Part shown: piece after piece, positions 50,701 to 61,300 of the stretch
Position numbering within the stretch: position 1 is the first letter of the stretch
Layout of the letters: every line of letters starts with the position of its first letter
Source: Heliocidaris tuberculata
Lineage: Eukaryota > Echinodermata > Echinoidea > Camarodonta > Echinometridae
Direction of reading: 5' to 3'
DNA: 64,000 bases
Assembly (NCBI GenBank): GCA_025618425.1
Contig: CM046832.1
Coordinates: 56,843,993-56,907,992, forward strand
Program-made: the position numbers and the translations under genes
The notes under the pieces: generated by a model
Database searches by the model: none
What the model saw: the letters and a program-made list of their open reading frames with translations, nothing else
Told to the model about the DNA's origin: nothing

Positions 50701-53700
50701 TATACTTCCATTAATATGTTCATCTACAAGTCAGTGTCATTTGACTGAAATCGGAGTTAGAAATGATTGATTGAAGTTACGGGAATACAAATTCTTTTAT
50801 ATTTTCTGATCATAACTCCATTCATTAATCATCAAGAGCTACTATTGTGCCAACTTTTCTCCTGAATTATTACCATGCTTCAATTTTTCAAATACATGTC
50901 ATGTAAGACATCATTAAAATTCAATAACTTCAAGAATAAATTCAAGAAATATGATTTTAGATCAGGTAATTTATAATAATACTAGTTATATAAACGGTAA
51001 ATTCTAGGTTATTGGCAATCCTCTGAAAGCAATAGTGCTCTCTTAAAATTAGTCCATTTTTAAAAAGAGATCAGTGAATAAGTCTTGATATTATAACTAG
51101 GGAATGGAATAAAACCACTATAAACTACACTGAAAAGAATATTCAGCTGAAACACTTCAAAATTGCATGTTAAATGAAAATGGAATTGCATTATCGAATT
51201 GTGTTGCATTATCAAATTGCGTTGAATTATTTAACGTATGAGTTCTCTTGCACGTATTCCCCATGAACACGCTTCCACAACGGAGAAAGGTGGCACAGAT
51301 GCATTTAGTGCAATGATCCCTTGGGCCTTTCAAATCACTTCTGCCGAAAGACCGACAGGATTTTCAAAGGTGGGGAATCATTCAACTGACTGAGCCTTTT
51401 CATCTCTATATTTTTCAAAGAGCTCAGATTTAAATCAAATGTCCTAAAATATTAATTTATGCTTTCTCTTTTCATTTTTAGAAGGAAATCACCTCTCAAC
51501 AGATTATCTTAAAAAGAGAAAACTGCTCCACATACCTTAAAGATACCACCTGTTTTTACTGAGAGATACCTAGTTTTGTCCAGAAATCAATTGCACTTAG
51601 GATGATTAAAGATCAAAATTCCCCCCCCCCCCCCCCCCCCCCCGAGTATACATATATGCTTAAAGCTTGTATCCTTGGATAAATTGTTTGTCTATAGCAG
51701 AAGAATTAAGGTAAATACTCTAAAATTATTACAGGAATAAAGATCAATCACACAAAGAAAGGATATCATCTGTTTGGAGTCAGAAGGGCTTTAACTGTGT
51801 ACAAATGATGGGACTTTGTGGCTCCAAAAAGACAATATTAAAGAGTATAATCTACATTTCTATCATTATCATTTCTCTTGCACATCTTTTTTGTATTTTT
51901 TTAAATTTAAGAATAGAGGATTGGTGATTCAAATAATTGTTACATTTGGGAGGGGGATGTGGGGTGCCACTATAATGACAAATTCATTTTGAATAGTAAA
52001 CACTGTTATACAAATGAGTTTCAGTGTATTGAAAACAAAAATCTGTCTACCTTAATACATTTATTCAGAATTTTTTCTGACAATGCTGTCACAACATCCC
52101 AGAAGAGAATCCTAATTTCATCCACAACAAATGTCTACTGGTCACTTCTAATCCCAAGATCCATGATTTACAAGGTTTCATGGCCACTGTCAACAACATA
52201 AATCAATGTAAGCACCTGGGGGCAACCGTGATTTGATTCACTTTTTTTTTAGCTCCCGTCAAATACTGTAATGCATTCTTTGTGTTGATACTGTTGACTT
52301 GACAAATAAAATAATGAAAAAATAATAAATGTGACATTGTAGGCCAAGTCTCTTCTTTCAACCCTATAAATATTGCAAAATAAAATGGTACCAATGAACC
52401 TGATTTATCAAATAGAGGCTAAGGATAAGTAAGAAGAGATACGAGGAAGAAACGAAAGAGATGGGGGAAGCAGAAAGGGTTTTTAGGCATAATCATGAAG
52501 TGTACTAACCACCAGAACCTAAGACATATATCATCTGTTTGGAGCCAGAAGGACATTAACTCTAACTTAAAGTATATGAGTTAATGCTCTTCTGACTCTG
52601 ACAGGTGATATATGCATTTTTTGCAAGTAGGTTCCACAAATCTTATAGTAAAAGACAACATGAAATTGATATTTGGAACAAGAATATCATCATAAAGGTT
52701 GCTATTATATTCAACAATTTGATTTTCTTTAGTCTCATGTATTTCGTGATTTACAAGTCTTTCTATGGATCAGCACAAAGGAAATACATCCAAGCGAGCA
52801 AAATGGTAGGGAATTGCTTTCGATAAAGTAACTCCAATGAGGGAAGGATAAAGTAACTCCAATGAGGGAAGGATAAAGAGACTCCAATGAGGGAAAATAT
52901 GAACTTGCAGCATTCTTGCACATGCATGAATGAACTATCTTCTTATTGAAGGACAGTTTTCGGGCACTTTGAAAAGTCTCTCAATGCAGATGGAAAGCTT
53001 TGCAAACCTGAAAATAAGCTTCATATACATAAGAACTCTTTTCATCAAAGGCTGTATTCACTATGGTACATGTGTTCTGCTTGCACCAATTAACATTGTT
53101 AATATTGAGCTGCTGACGGAAAGCTTTGCAAACCTGAAAATAATATATATATGGCATATAAGAACTCTTTTCATTACAGGCTGTATACATTATAATGTGT
53201 TCTGCTTGCACCAATTAATACTGTTAATATTGAGCTGCAGTGCACTTTATGACTTGAGACAAAACTGAAAGTGGAAATGCTCCATCATGTGAAGATAAAA
53301 CCGTTACTGGTGCCTTTTCATCACATGCCATGACTTGGGGCTAGAGCAATAATATTTTCAAAGTTATATCCTGCAAAACATGTACAGAAACTAGTCGGCT
53401 AAGAGCGATACGAGCGTTAACACAACGATATATGATATGAGCTAAAGAGAAGGATGAGTTCAGGTAAAGGAGAAAAATGCGTAGTGATCTTTCAAATTCT
53501 TTATTTCTGTGTGGAAGAATATCACAGTGGCAACGTAAAATAACAAGAATTGCTCTTGTAAAGCCATTATATTCCGGTACAAAATAACAATGACTGAACA
53601 CAGAACACATTTTTTTTGCAACATGTGCGTTAGTTTTCATACAACCTATCAAAAGAAAATTAACTTTTTCAAATAAGCAATAACATGACAAGTCCTAAAT

Positions 53701-55933
53701 TTTATTTTCAACTTCCTTCCAGCTCTTAACAGAAGAAATCTTGACTTCTCACCTGCTCAACTCTTATCTCGTATTCTCCATGGATCAACTTTCCTCTGAA
53801 GTATTTCGCCCTGAAGCAAAACAAAGAAATCAACGAGAATGGGTTACATTGGAAATCAGGTTCAGGCATTCTTTGGAAACTCGGTATTCATTCTCAGATA
53901 TCTTCTCAAACCCATCACTATTCTAATCACAAAAAAATAGTCAAAGCATAACTGTTCCTTGGAGATATTTCCATAGAAATAGATCATTTTGTTTTGCTTG
54001 TAATATGGTACATCTCTTAGCTTATCTTAGCTGGAATGTGTGCCTGCCTAATCATGAATCTTGGCTCAAATGTCTAACAAACTTTCATATTAGGGAAGTT
54101 CTCATCTACTTATTGAGAAAAAACACCATTTGCATCACATAATTCTTCTTCTCAGTTAGAAAATACTGTTTACCTTCATAAAGCAGAGTGCTGCTGTGCT
54201 GGATTTGGGGAGGGGGGGGGGGGAGAGGGATCAAATGTGCCACATCCTTAAGACACATTTGAGAAAAAATGTACTTGTATGCCCCCCATGGCCAAATTTG
54301 ACTTTTTGAAAAAAGTATTTGTTTTTTCTTGTCACAATTTTTGGCACATGAATCATTTACGCTCTTCGGGAGCTCTTTTTCAACTTCCCAGAGCTAAATT
54401 GCTCTCCACCCCTGTGTATCTTTTCTTTTTGCTGCTCCTCTTTTCCATTTTTGGTCTACACCCTGTCCTTCTTTAAACCTAAATCACATTACGGAGTGGG
54501 TTGTTGGAAAGGAAAATAAGCGTAGACGATCGTGTTACACGACCCAATGCATAAAACTTAGCTTTAACAGGAACCCTAAATGTCTTATGTATATGGATTT
54601 ACGGAACATATGCGCCTAATCTGCACAAACAGGACTGCACAAACTGTTTAAATCTGCCTTGATAAGCACATTTAATTCCTTTGGCTATTTCATTAATACG
54701 CTACTCTAATTGGGGGCACTTTTTCATGAAAAGGGAGAATTTCACCACTTTACAAAATCTGTCAGAAAATTTACAGCAATCATATTAAAAAGAAATCCCC
54801 TTCAAATATTAAATTATTGGGAGTACCGAAACTAGCTGCAATTTTATTTTGCTAGTATTGAAAGATCTACAACAAAGCCCTCTTGCCATACATATTTACT
54901 TTAGCAACTGTTATTCATTCAGTACCATTATGGACTGAGCTTTCACAACTTTATACTAATTTCAGAATCAATGATTATTCTCGGGGACAACAAATATTAA
55001 GTATGCATTATAGAAGAAAGGTTACTTTTTTAAAATCCAGACAAAATAAGCCTACTTATTAGTCTACTTAACAAAGACTATCATTCACTCTTAGCACCAA
55101 AATACTTCAGTCATAGTAAGTGCAAATTACATGGATGGAATGCACAGAAATTAACCAGCTTAAGGCCATAATGGGAATGGATGGACACATGATACCTTGA
55201 ATATCAAGGTTGTCTGACTGTGTGTTTTTAAACCAGGATGCCCTGCAGTCTTAGAAAAACATGAAATTGAGACCGCCTTAGAAAATTGCTGTAGGATTTA
55301 ATATTCAGCTTTCCACCACAAGAATAGCTTCATGTTCTAATGCATTCCTTCTGATGATCTTACATTCAGAAGAAACTAATGCGCTAATTGTGGTTTAAAG
55401 CAATTTGATCAATTTGATGATTCGTCCAGGTTTCTTTTTAATCTCCCTGCAAACAATTACAGGTGTTTGTGTGGTTATTTTTTTCATTGTTGGATTATGT
55501 TGCCTATAGCAAGGAGCATTGACAAGTTGTCTTCTAAAAACCATCTTAATACATGTTTAATGTTCCACAATATGAGTGTACACAACCATTTAACAAAAGT
55601 TACCAACTTTTCCATGAAAAAAGCATCCCCTTGCGGAGATGCTCCGATCGCATTTCCTCAAGGATGCACAGGGCCTAAGATGATTACTCACCAGTCTGTA
55701 TGGGGGTCATCGATGACCAGCAGGGTCTTCTGGTTCCCCTTCTCCTGGCGTGGAGCCATGGAGCTCAGAAACCCCATGCTGTTGTCTCTCCTTGGCATGG
55801 TGGGGCTGTTGGACGTGCTGATGGCTGTCCGCTTCTCTACCACCTCCTCCCGGCCAAGGTTCTGGAAGTAGCCATCGGGCAGGCCGGTCATAGCGTTAGG
55901 GTCCGAGAATCTTCGGCGTAGGTAATTCATCAT
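44033..55933 (-). CDS. SYN: Synapsin, 5' part (join on minus strand 55933-55692, 53810-53753, 46803-46712, 45036-44880, 44122-44033)
   Basis: Synapsin is a phosphoprotein that tethers synaptic vesicles to each other and to actin in presynaptic terminals. Five exons join in frame into 213 residues. Domain A (MNYLRRRFS) carries the conserved PKA/CaMK site. A short linker with an SP motif follows, then the N-terminal half of the ATP-grasp-like domain C, from [11 protein letters not shown] through [39 protein letters not shown] to [15 protein letters not shown]. Every junction has GT/AG borders and compatible phases. The exon cuts coincide with those recalled for vertebrate synapsins. Later exons (the rest of domain C and the C-terminal domains) were not found and should lie left of position 1. 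The TIMP genes lie antisense in the following intron. Confidence 0.95.
44123..44879 (-). other. Synapsin intron 4
   Basis: A 757-bp intron. It contains two diverged copies of a 'gtgaaac...tataaagacca' motif (44150-44430) and (CT)n at 44687-44719. The same 'cctgtctataaagaccac' motif recurs near 62460-62530. Confidence 0.85.
44880..45036 (-). CDS. SYN: Synapsin exon 4
   Basis: The exon is 157 nt between the acceptor ttgtttcag and the donor gtaagt. It encodes [17 protein letters not shown], then [19 protein letters not shown] and [11 protein letters not shown], a strongly conserved stretch of domain C. It ends in phase 0. Confidence 0.94.
45037..46711 (-). other. Synapsin intron 3
   Basis: A 1.7-kb intron with a fold-back element (about 45130-45652), adjacent poly-T/poly-G and GA-rich DNA at about 45770-45930. 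No gene is seen. Confidence 0.85.
45130..45652. mobile_element. Long fold-back element
   Basis: Left-arm blocks (accaagatcatgaattttg, aaggtgttttgattcta, agctatttttgtg, cattttcaaaatttgct) recur inverted and in mirror order from about 45460 to 45545. Each arm is about 130 bp or longer. The right side ends in 'tctgggccaccctgtata', typical of a DNA-transposon terminus. The matching left terminus seems replaced by poly-T/poly-G, so the left boundary is approximate. Confidence 0.55.
46712..46803 (-). CDS. SYN: Synapsin exon 3
   Basis: The exon is 92 nt between an acceptor ending cctacag and the donor gtaacc. It encodes [20 protein letters not shown], and ends GQRVV plus two bases of the next Arg codon. 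It corresponds to the domain C segment EFSDLNL...VDM...VVR of vertebrate synapsins. Confidence 0.93.
48600..48840 (+). mobile_element. 3' end of a non-LTR retrotransposon
   Basis: A short reading '[17 protein letters not shown]' matches the usual C-terminus of CR1/L2-type reverse transcriptases (FKxxLKT). It is followed by 'gcgcatagagac...gcgctatacaagta' and (ATT)n, a typical LINE 3' UTR and tail. The element is 5'-truncated. Confidence 0.55.
49197..49596. mobile_element. 400-bp palindromic MITE-like element
   Basis: cttaaagtgattcggtaa...ggaggcttgat at the left end mirrors atcaagcctc...ttaccaaatcactttaag at the right end. Close to its centre (49368-49389) is a perfect 22-bp palindrome, AAAGCGTATGG plus its complement. 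The ends fit TTAA borders (49198-49201 and 49592-49595). Confidence 0.65.
51770..51835. repeat. Hairpin repeat family, copy 3
   Basis: 'catctgtttggagtcagaagggctttaact' with a shortened, diverged right arm 'ggctccaaa'. Confidence 0.45.
52530..52605. repeat. Hairpin repeat family, copy 4
   Basis: 'atcatctgtttggagccagaaggacattaactc' pairs with 'gagttaatgctcttctgactctgacaggtgat', the most regular copy in the window. Confidence 0.6.
52822..52897 (+). repeat. Three tandem copies of a 25-bp unit
   Basis: gataaagtaactccaatgag-ggaag is repeated three times in a row; the third copy has small changes. Confidence 0.85.
52989..53237 (+). repeat. Tandem duplication, unit about 125 bp
   Basis: Two successive copies share ggaaagctttgcaaacctga, 'agaactcttttcat', 'gttctgcttgcaccaattaa' and 'gttaatattgagctgc'. 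The second differs by small indels. Confidence 0.85.
53753..53810 (-). CDS. SYN: Synapsin exon 2
   Basis: A micro-exon of 58 nt, between an acceptor ending gcttcag and the donor gtgaga. It completes Trp and then encodes [19 protein letters not shown]. The vertebrate segment AKYFKGKKIHGE...VEQ is nearly identical and is also a small separate exon. It is too short to show as a conventional ORF; it was found by homology and confirmed by splice phase. Confidence 0.93.
53811..55691 (-). other. Synapsin intron 1
   Basis: A 1.9-kb AT-rich intron with GT/AG borders. A poly-G tract lies near 54212-54225. No gene is seen. Confidence 0.88.
55692..55933 (-). CDS. SYN: Synapsin exon 1 (domain A, linker, start of domain C)
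   Basis: The exon holds 80 codons plus TG, ending at the donor gtgagt; the split Trp codon is completed by exon 2. There are two adjacent Met codons (55933 and 55930). Starting at the second puts the RRRFS serine at position 9, the same number as in vertebrate synapsins, so either start is possible. The linker between domains A and C is short (about 40 residues) and contains NSPTMP, a proline-directed site. Domain C begins at [12 protein letters not shown]. Confidence 0.94.
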
Positions 55934-58300
55934 TGTGTTCAGGCTATAACCGTTTTCTCAAAATAGAGGAAGTCTGTAGAATGGAATGTTGCAGTTGCAA
56001 CGAAGCAAGTTATAGAAAATCTATGTCCTGATTAGTGAGATTTACGTTCTATTCAAAAGTTGCAGGAAAGTGATTCATTCAACACGAGCTCTAAAATGAA
56101 TTGTGATTACATGCATGGCAAATATATAAAAGAGTATAACAACTTCAAACTTTCAATGAATATTCCTTTAGATCAATAAAAGAATAAGTGGTATTTGATA
56201 AGAACAAAAAATATAAAAGAGCTTTGAACATAGACACACGGGAGCTTTTCATCTTGCAGTCATGAGAGTAAAATGAATAGGAAACATAAATAAGCTGAAC
56301 AGTACTGTTTGTCACAGTTTCAAGGCCTTAGTAAAGGGAGGATCTCCTCAAGCCTTCTGATGCTTAAAGAGAACGTTGAGTTCTTAGAAATAATTTGTGA
56401 GCTTTCTCATTCCTTTAATGTCAGTTTGGAAGAACATCATAGTAGAAATGTCCAATGAAAAGGATTGCACCCATATTCGAAATATGACAAAAAACAGCTG
56501 AAGTGTTTGGGCCGAACATTCATGCCACAGGTGTATGCAGTGCCATACACCCATGTTTGTGCACTGCAAGTGCTTTTCAGTGAAATTGGGTCAATTTCTT
56601 ATCACTTTGATGATACCCAAACTCCATAGTATACATCAATTCTTATGTAGACATGATCAACCTTTCCCAGTTGCTTTGAGACAGTTTCTTTCACAATGTA
56701 ACTGCATGACCAGAACTCAACTGTATCTTTAAGCCACATATCTTACTTTACAGGCCCTGCTCTTTGCCAACAGAAAGAGTTTGTGAATTGTTGTAAATAT
56801 AGGAGCCTTTAATTATGGCAAATTATATAAAGCCAAATACTAAGGCTAGTACTCTACTGCCTCCGACAAAGAATCAAAGCTCATTATTTATGGCCACATT
56901 GTTCCCTCAGTTTACCTGTGTTTTGTTTTATTTTTACTTCCTGTATATACTTGCATTTTAGTCTGAGTGAAAGGGGAATTTCAATGCTTCAGTATGTCTT
57001 TCTGCACAGCTATTAAAATTAAATGAAAGCTGGTTAAATTAAGAGAATAAGGATGAAGTACCCTCTGAACAGTTTGTCATCATGACACTTTATGAAGATG
57101 AAAAAAAAAATTGTCAATCCCAGTAGTATAATATCTCTAATCATTGCCTACATAAATAATGATTTAGGGGACATTAGGAAAAAAAATTATATTTCTTTTC
57201 ATTCAAAACAAAATCAAATACATTCACTGCTCTAAATCCTATGACATAAGGATATCATTTAATTTCTGTGAATGTTGATCTTCATTGTGAAGCATTTTGA
57301 TTTCATTCAGAACTATTATGAAAAGCATTCATTAGATGAACAAAAAAAACTATGTTACCAGGTCAGTGACATTCATGATTTCTAATTCTTCTCACAATAC
57401 CAAACTTGAACATATTAAGTCCAATTCTCATAGTGACTGCTATTGAAATGTGAACATTTAATAGTTTCAGCTGAGCAATGACATTTTTTTTAATGGATGA
57501 TGATGATGTGCCAGACACACAGAGTGCACTGTACTCCAGGTGAAGATGTGAACGTACTGCATAAAATGCCTGGGAGAGTGGTTCTATTTTTGTCCAAAAA
57601 CTAGTGCTTTATCAATAAAAATATATCTCATGATGCATTACTTGCACACTCCTACCTTTTAAAATGTATACATTTCCTTTATTACCCCCACATTTACATC
57701 CCAGTTCTCACTTTCTCTATCATCTGTCTATCAGTACACACATTTTTCAACATATCTTCCTATCTCTCTCTCTCTCTCTCATTAGTATTTCTCATGTTTT
57801 TTCTCTTCCTCATTTTTCCTATTTCTCTTAGGTCTCAACACTGATCACTACCTTTTTTCTCCCCTCTCCCTTCCTTTCTCCATTCTTCCTCTTTCTTTCC
57901 CCTTCTTCCTTTCCCCTTCTACTACCACTCCTTCTGATGCAATCTCCCTCTTCCTCTCTCTTTTTATCTCTTCCTCTCTCTTCCTATTTCTTTTTCCTTT
58001 TCTCTCTCTCCCTCTCTTTCCCTATCTCCCTTTCCCTATCTCAATTTTCCCTATCTTTTCCTCCCTCTTCCCCCACTCTCTCTCTCTCTCTCCCTGTGCT
58101 AGTGATTTAGTCACAGACAAACATAGCATTATAACAATGTAATTCACTTTTAATGTGTGTAATTTCCAATGAAATGGAAAAAAAAAACTTACTATATTAG
58201 AACCAATATCTGCTGTCTTACATTTAATCCCCTGAAACTTTGTTTGTTACTAACGAAATTGAAGAGTCAAAAGCCAGAACTCACCTCTGTGATCTGAAGT
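55934..58300 (-). other. 5' side of synapsin exon 1, gene-free
   Basis: Immediately upstream of the start codon on the minus strand are possible acceptors (ccattctacag and ctctattttgag), so the 5' UTR may be spliced. Further on there is AT-rich DNA and a CT-rich tract at 57760-58095. No other gene was recognised. Confidence 0.45.
58284..58292 (-). promoter_or_regulatory. SYN: Candidate splice donor of a synapsin 5' UTR exon
   Basis: On the minus strand CACAGAG|GTGAGTTC is a near-consensus donor. A second ACAGAG|GTGAGC occurs near 58460-58470. Either could end an upstream non-coding exon spliced to exon 1 about 2.3-2.5 kb away. This is a sequence-based guess. Confidence 0.25.
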
Positions 58301-61300
58301 ACAAGATGTCAATCAAGAAACTAGATCCCACAATGCACTACCAGGGATCGTTGTCAGGGTCTTCCTTACGACTGATGCCAGGGGTGAGATGTATACAGTG
58401 ATCAGTACTCTAAGACTTAAGAGTTGTCAAGGAATCAATCACAGAGGTAACTATATCTGAGCTCACCTCTGTTTATTCCTAATCACCTTCCAGCAACGAA
58501 ACATCAATCAGGCGGTTTTCAAATGTGCTTGTTGGTCAAAATCACGATTTTTTATTCCATCCAAACTTCGTAACTGATATTAAAGGTATCCACGGCTACA
58601 CCTCTAAAAGTATTGATCGTCTAGCAGCTGTGGCGTAAAATTTGTGATATATCCGAATTATAGATCCTTGTAAATCCAGAGATCCTTGGGGGAATCGGCA
58701 AGGCGTGGGAGTGTGACGAGACGAAAGGATTTATTTCCAATCAATCGGAGGAATCCTCGTATCTTTGAGATGCTAATAGCTCAACATACAAATCGTCGTA
58801 GCATTGGCTGTTCTCATTGTAAAGTAAGACAGTGGCAATTAACTTTGTATCCAACATAAATCATCGGCTTGTATCACTGAAATATTTCATCAATTCTCCA
58901 ATTATAATAAGGCTTTGTGTTTTATACAATGGATTTTCAGAGACTAATGCACATAGATGTTTACATACACTGTACATGTAGCAAATGGAATATCAATTTC
59001 AAATACCCGATTCTTTTTGTAAAGCAACCAGTATGAAGCAGAAGTCCTCCAGTACTTTAGTAAGTATCCCTCGTTGTATTTCAGCCAAAATGATGAATCC
59101 AAGATGCACCTTGGGACTGAAGTGCTTTAATGCTCAGCTAAGATTCCCATCCAAAGTACTTGGCAAGCACGCAATGATCTCTGTCTGTCTGTCTGTCTGT
59201 GACGTTTGGTCCCTGGAGACAGCTCGCAGTCAAACCCTTTCAAGGTTCTTGGCGCAAATCAAAAGTAATTTTTCTCTTGTCCTCCATACATCTCAGATGT
59301 GAGCGCACTATTGCCTGGGAGGGAGGCCAAAGCGATTTAGCATTGCAAAAAAGAAAAGAAGACTGATTCATCCGACAGTTAAATCAAATATCTTGACTCT
59401 TTGTAACATGAACTGTTCATCACTACAGTGAAGGTATGAATTTGGGAGTATTCACATCAAATCAAGAGCCGGCGAGCACCTTCGAGTTCCGTTTAAGAGT
59501 CGCTGGATCATTCAATATTGTTGCATTTAGCCTGTACACAGGTGTGTCATCACCAGTTCATCACCTAGCGATGTGATGCTACAGTATATGTGCTTCCTAC
59601 ATAAGCGCTAGTACATGTAGAAACAATGGCTAGACGAGTTGCCAATTTCGTGATGTCCCGAGTGATGCTGATAATTACTATCCCTGGGAAGTATCACATT
59701 AATGTTCTTTTTCCTGGAGAGGTTCAGACACCTGCAATCAAATGAGATGATATATGATATGTTAGCTGAGTTGCTCTGAATGTTGGAACTGGAATAGCAA
59801 TGGAATGAAATATATGCGTACATGTACTAACATCACAATATTGTTTTCATTTACATGCAAGACAATGCCAAATTATCAAACTCCTTTAAAGGCATTGATT
59901 AACTTTGCCCAGGATTAATCACTGTTCCAGCTAATGCTGTAATCATAATTGCAAACCTTTAGCTCAGACAGGAATCGCCTGAGTTTTATAAGCTGATCGG
60001 TCGTTTATATATCAAGATATTTACGATTGAACATTGATGTCGGGATAGAGTACCACCGAACCCTAAAGAACTCTTACGGTTGGCATACCTCGCTCTATCA
60101 CAGAATACCGTACGGGCTGGAAACCCGCTCTGAAATCGCCAAGCGCTGGTGCTTGGTTTTTGTGACTGCAGCGCAGCGAAGAAGCCGAGCGACTTGCGCT
60201 AGCGATTGATCGCGATTTTCTGTTTTTTAGGATAGTAAACGGGTTCCATTTTCTCTCATACTTTCACATATCCTTAATTATATATGTAGTTAGAACTGCA
60301 CACAATTCACTGGCATTTGAGCTGATTTTACAATTTTTCACAAAGTTAATCAATCACTTTAATATTAACTTACATTTCTTTCTGAAATATTACATGAAAC
60401 GAAAACATTTGGAAGTAACAAGACGTTTAGTCTGAAAGAGTTCTGAATAAGATGGTCTTTTCAATACTTTATCTTTTCAAAAGATAAAAAATATATACAC
60501 ATTTCCAAGTGGACATATCGCCTTTCACAAAGGCAATAGCTATCAATGGCTGCCTTTTCCCATGTAAACCACAAACCCAACACATAATCAATACCGTACA
60601 TGTATATCTGCTCCAGGCAGGGTTAAAGTCTGCAAAAATGCAAAACTATGAAGCATGCATCTCACTTCCACACTTGACTTTTATGCTGTCCTATCAAATG
60701 ACACAATAATTGTGCAATACTAGCCACAAAAACTGCCATTACCCTATTTTCTGCTTTCAAAAAGGAGATGGATTACATGAGTTTTGAGGAAAATAGAAGC
60801 ATCTGAGGACAGTCTAAAAGAGAGTGAAGTCATGCTGAGATATTTTTGTTATTGGGGCAATCAAATACTTTGCAGGAATGCATGCTGATATGTAGGAGTT
60901 GTTTATCAGAAATATTTTTAACTTCCACCATCAAATATACTTTTCATCTGTTATGGATTGAGACTAGTCCTTGTGCTATTTCTTTCCTCCAAATTTTGAG
61001 CTCACTTTCTCTCCTATTTTCCAATAATTGTGCTCTATGGAAAAAAACAACTAGGAAATAACCCTTTTTTACCAAACCCTTACTTAAAAACTTGGAAGGT
61101 GAGGAAATGTACGGGTAATAGCAGCATTACATATGGGGACTGGAGAGAGAGAGAAAAAAAGATATAATATTCCATGAAAGGCGAATTCTAGGTGCATTCT
61201 TACACAGATGTCCTAATGATGAAAAAAATGACTTTCACCTTGTCAATGTACACAGGACAGTTGCTCACTTTAGCAGAGCTGTTTTACAGATCTACATAGA

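Larger units (their letters stand above)
46804..53752 (-). other. Synapsin intron 2
   Basis: A 6.9-kb intron with no gene. It contains a LINE 3' end (about 48600-48840), a palindromic element (49197-49596), a poly-A repeat (about 49860-50165), poly-C (51621-51643), two hairpin-family copies (about 51770-51835, 52530-52605) and tandem repeats (52822-53237). Confidence 0.85.

Noticed and set aside
60027..60230. CpG-rich 60-codon ORF near 60.1 kb
   Set aside because: No recognisable protein motif or splice borders; considered possible regulatory or repeat DNA instead.
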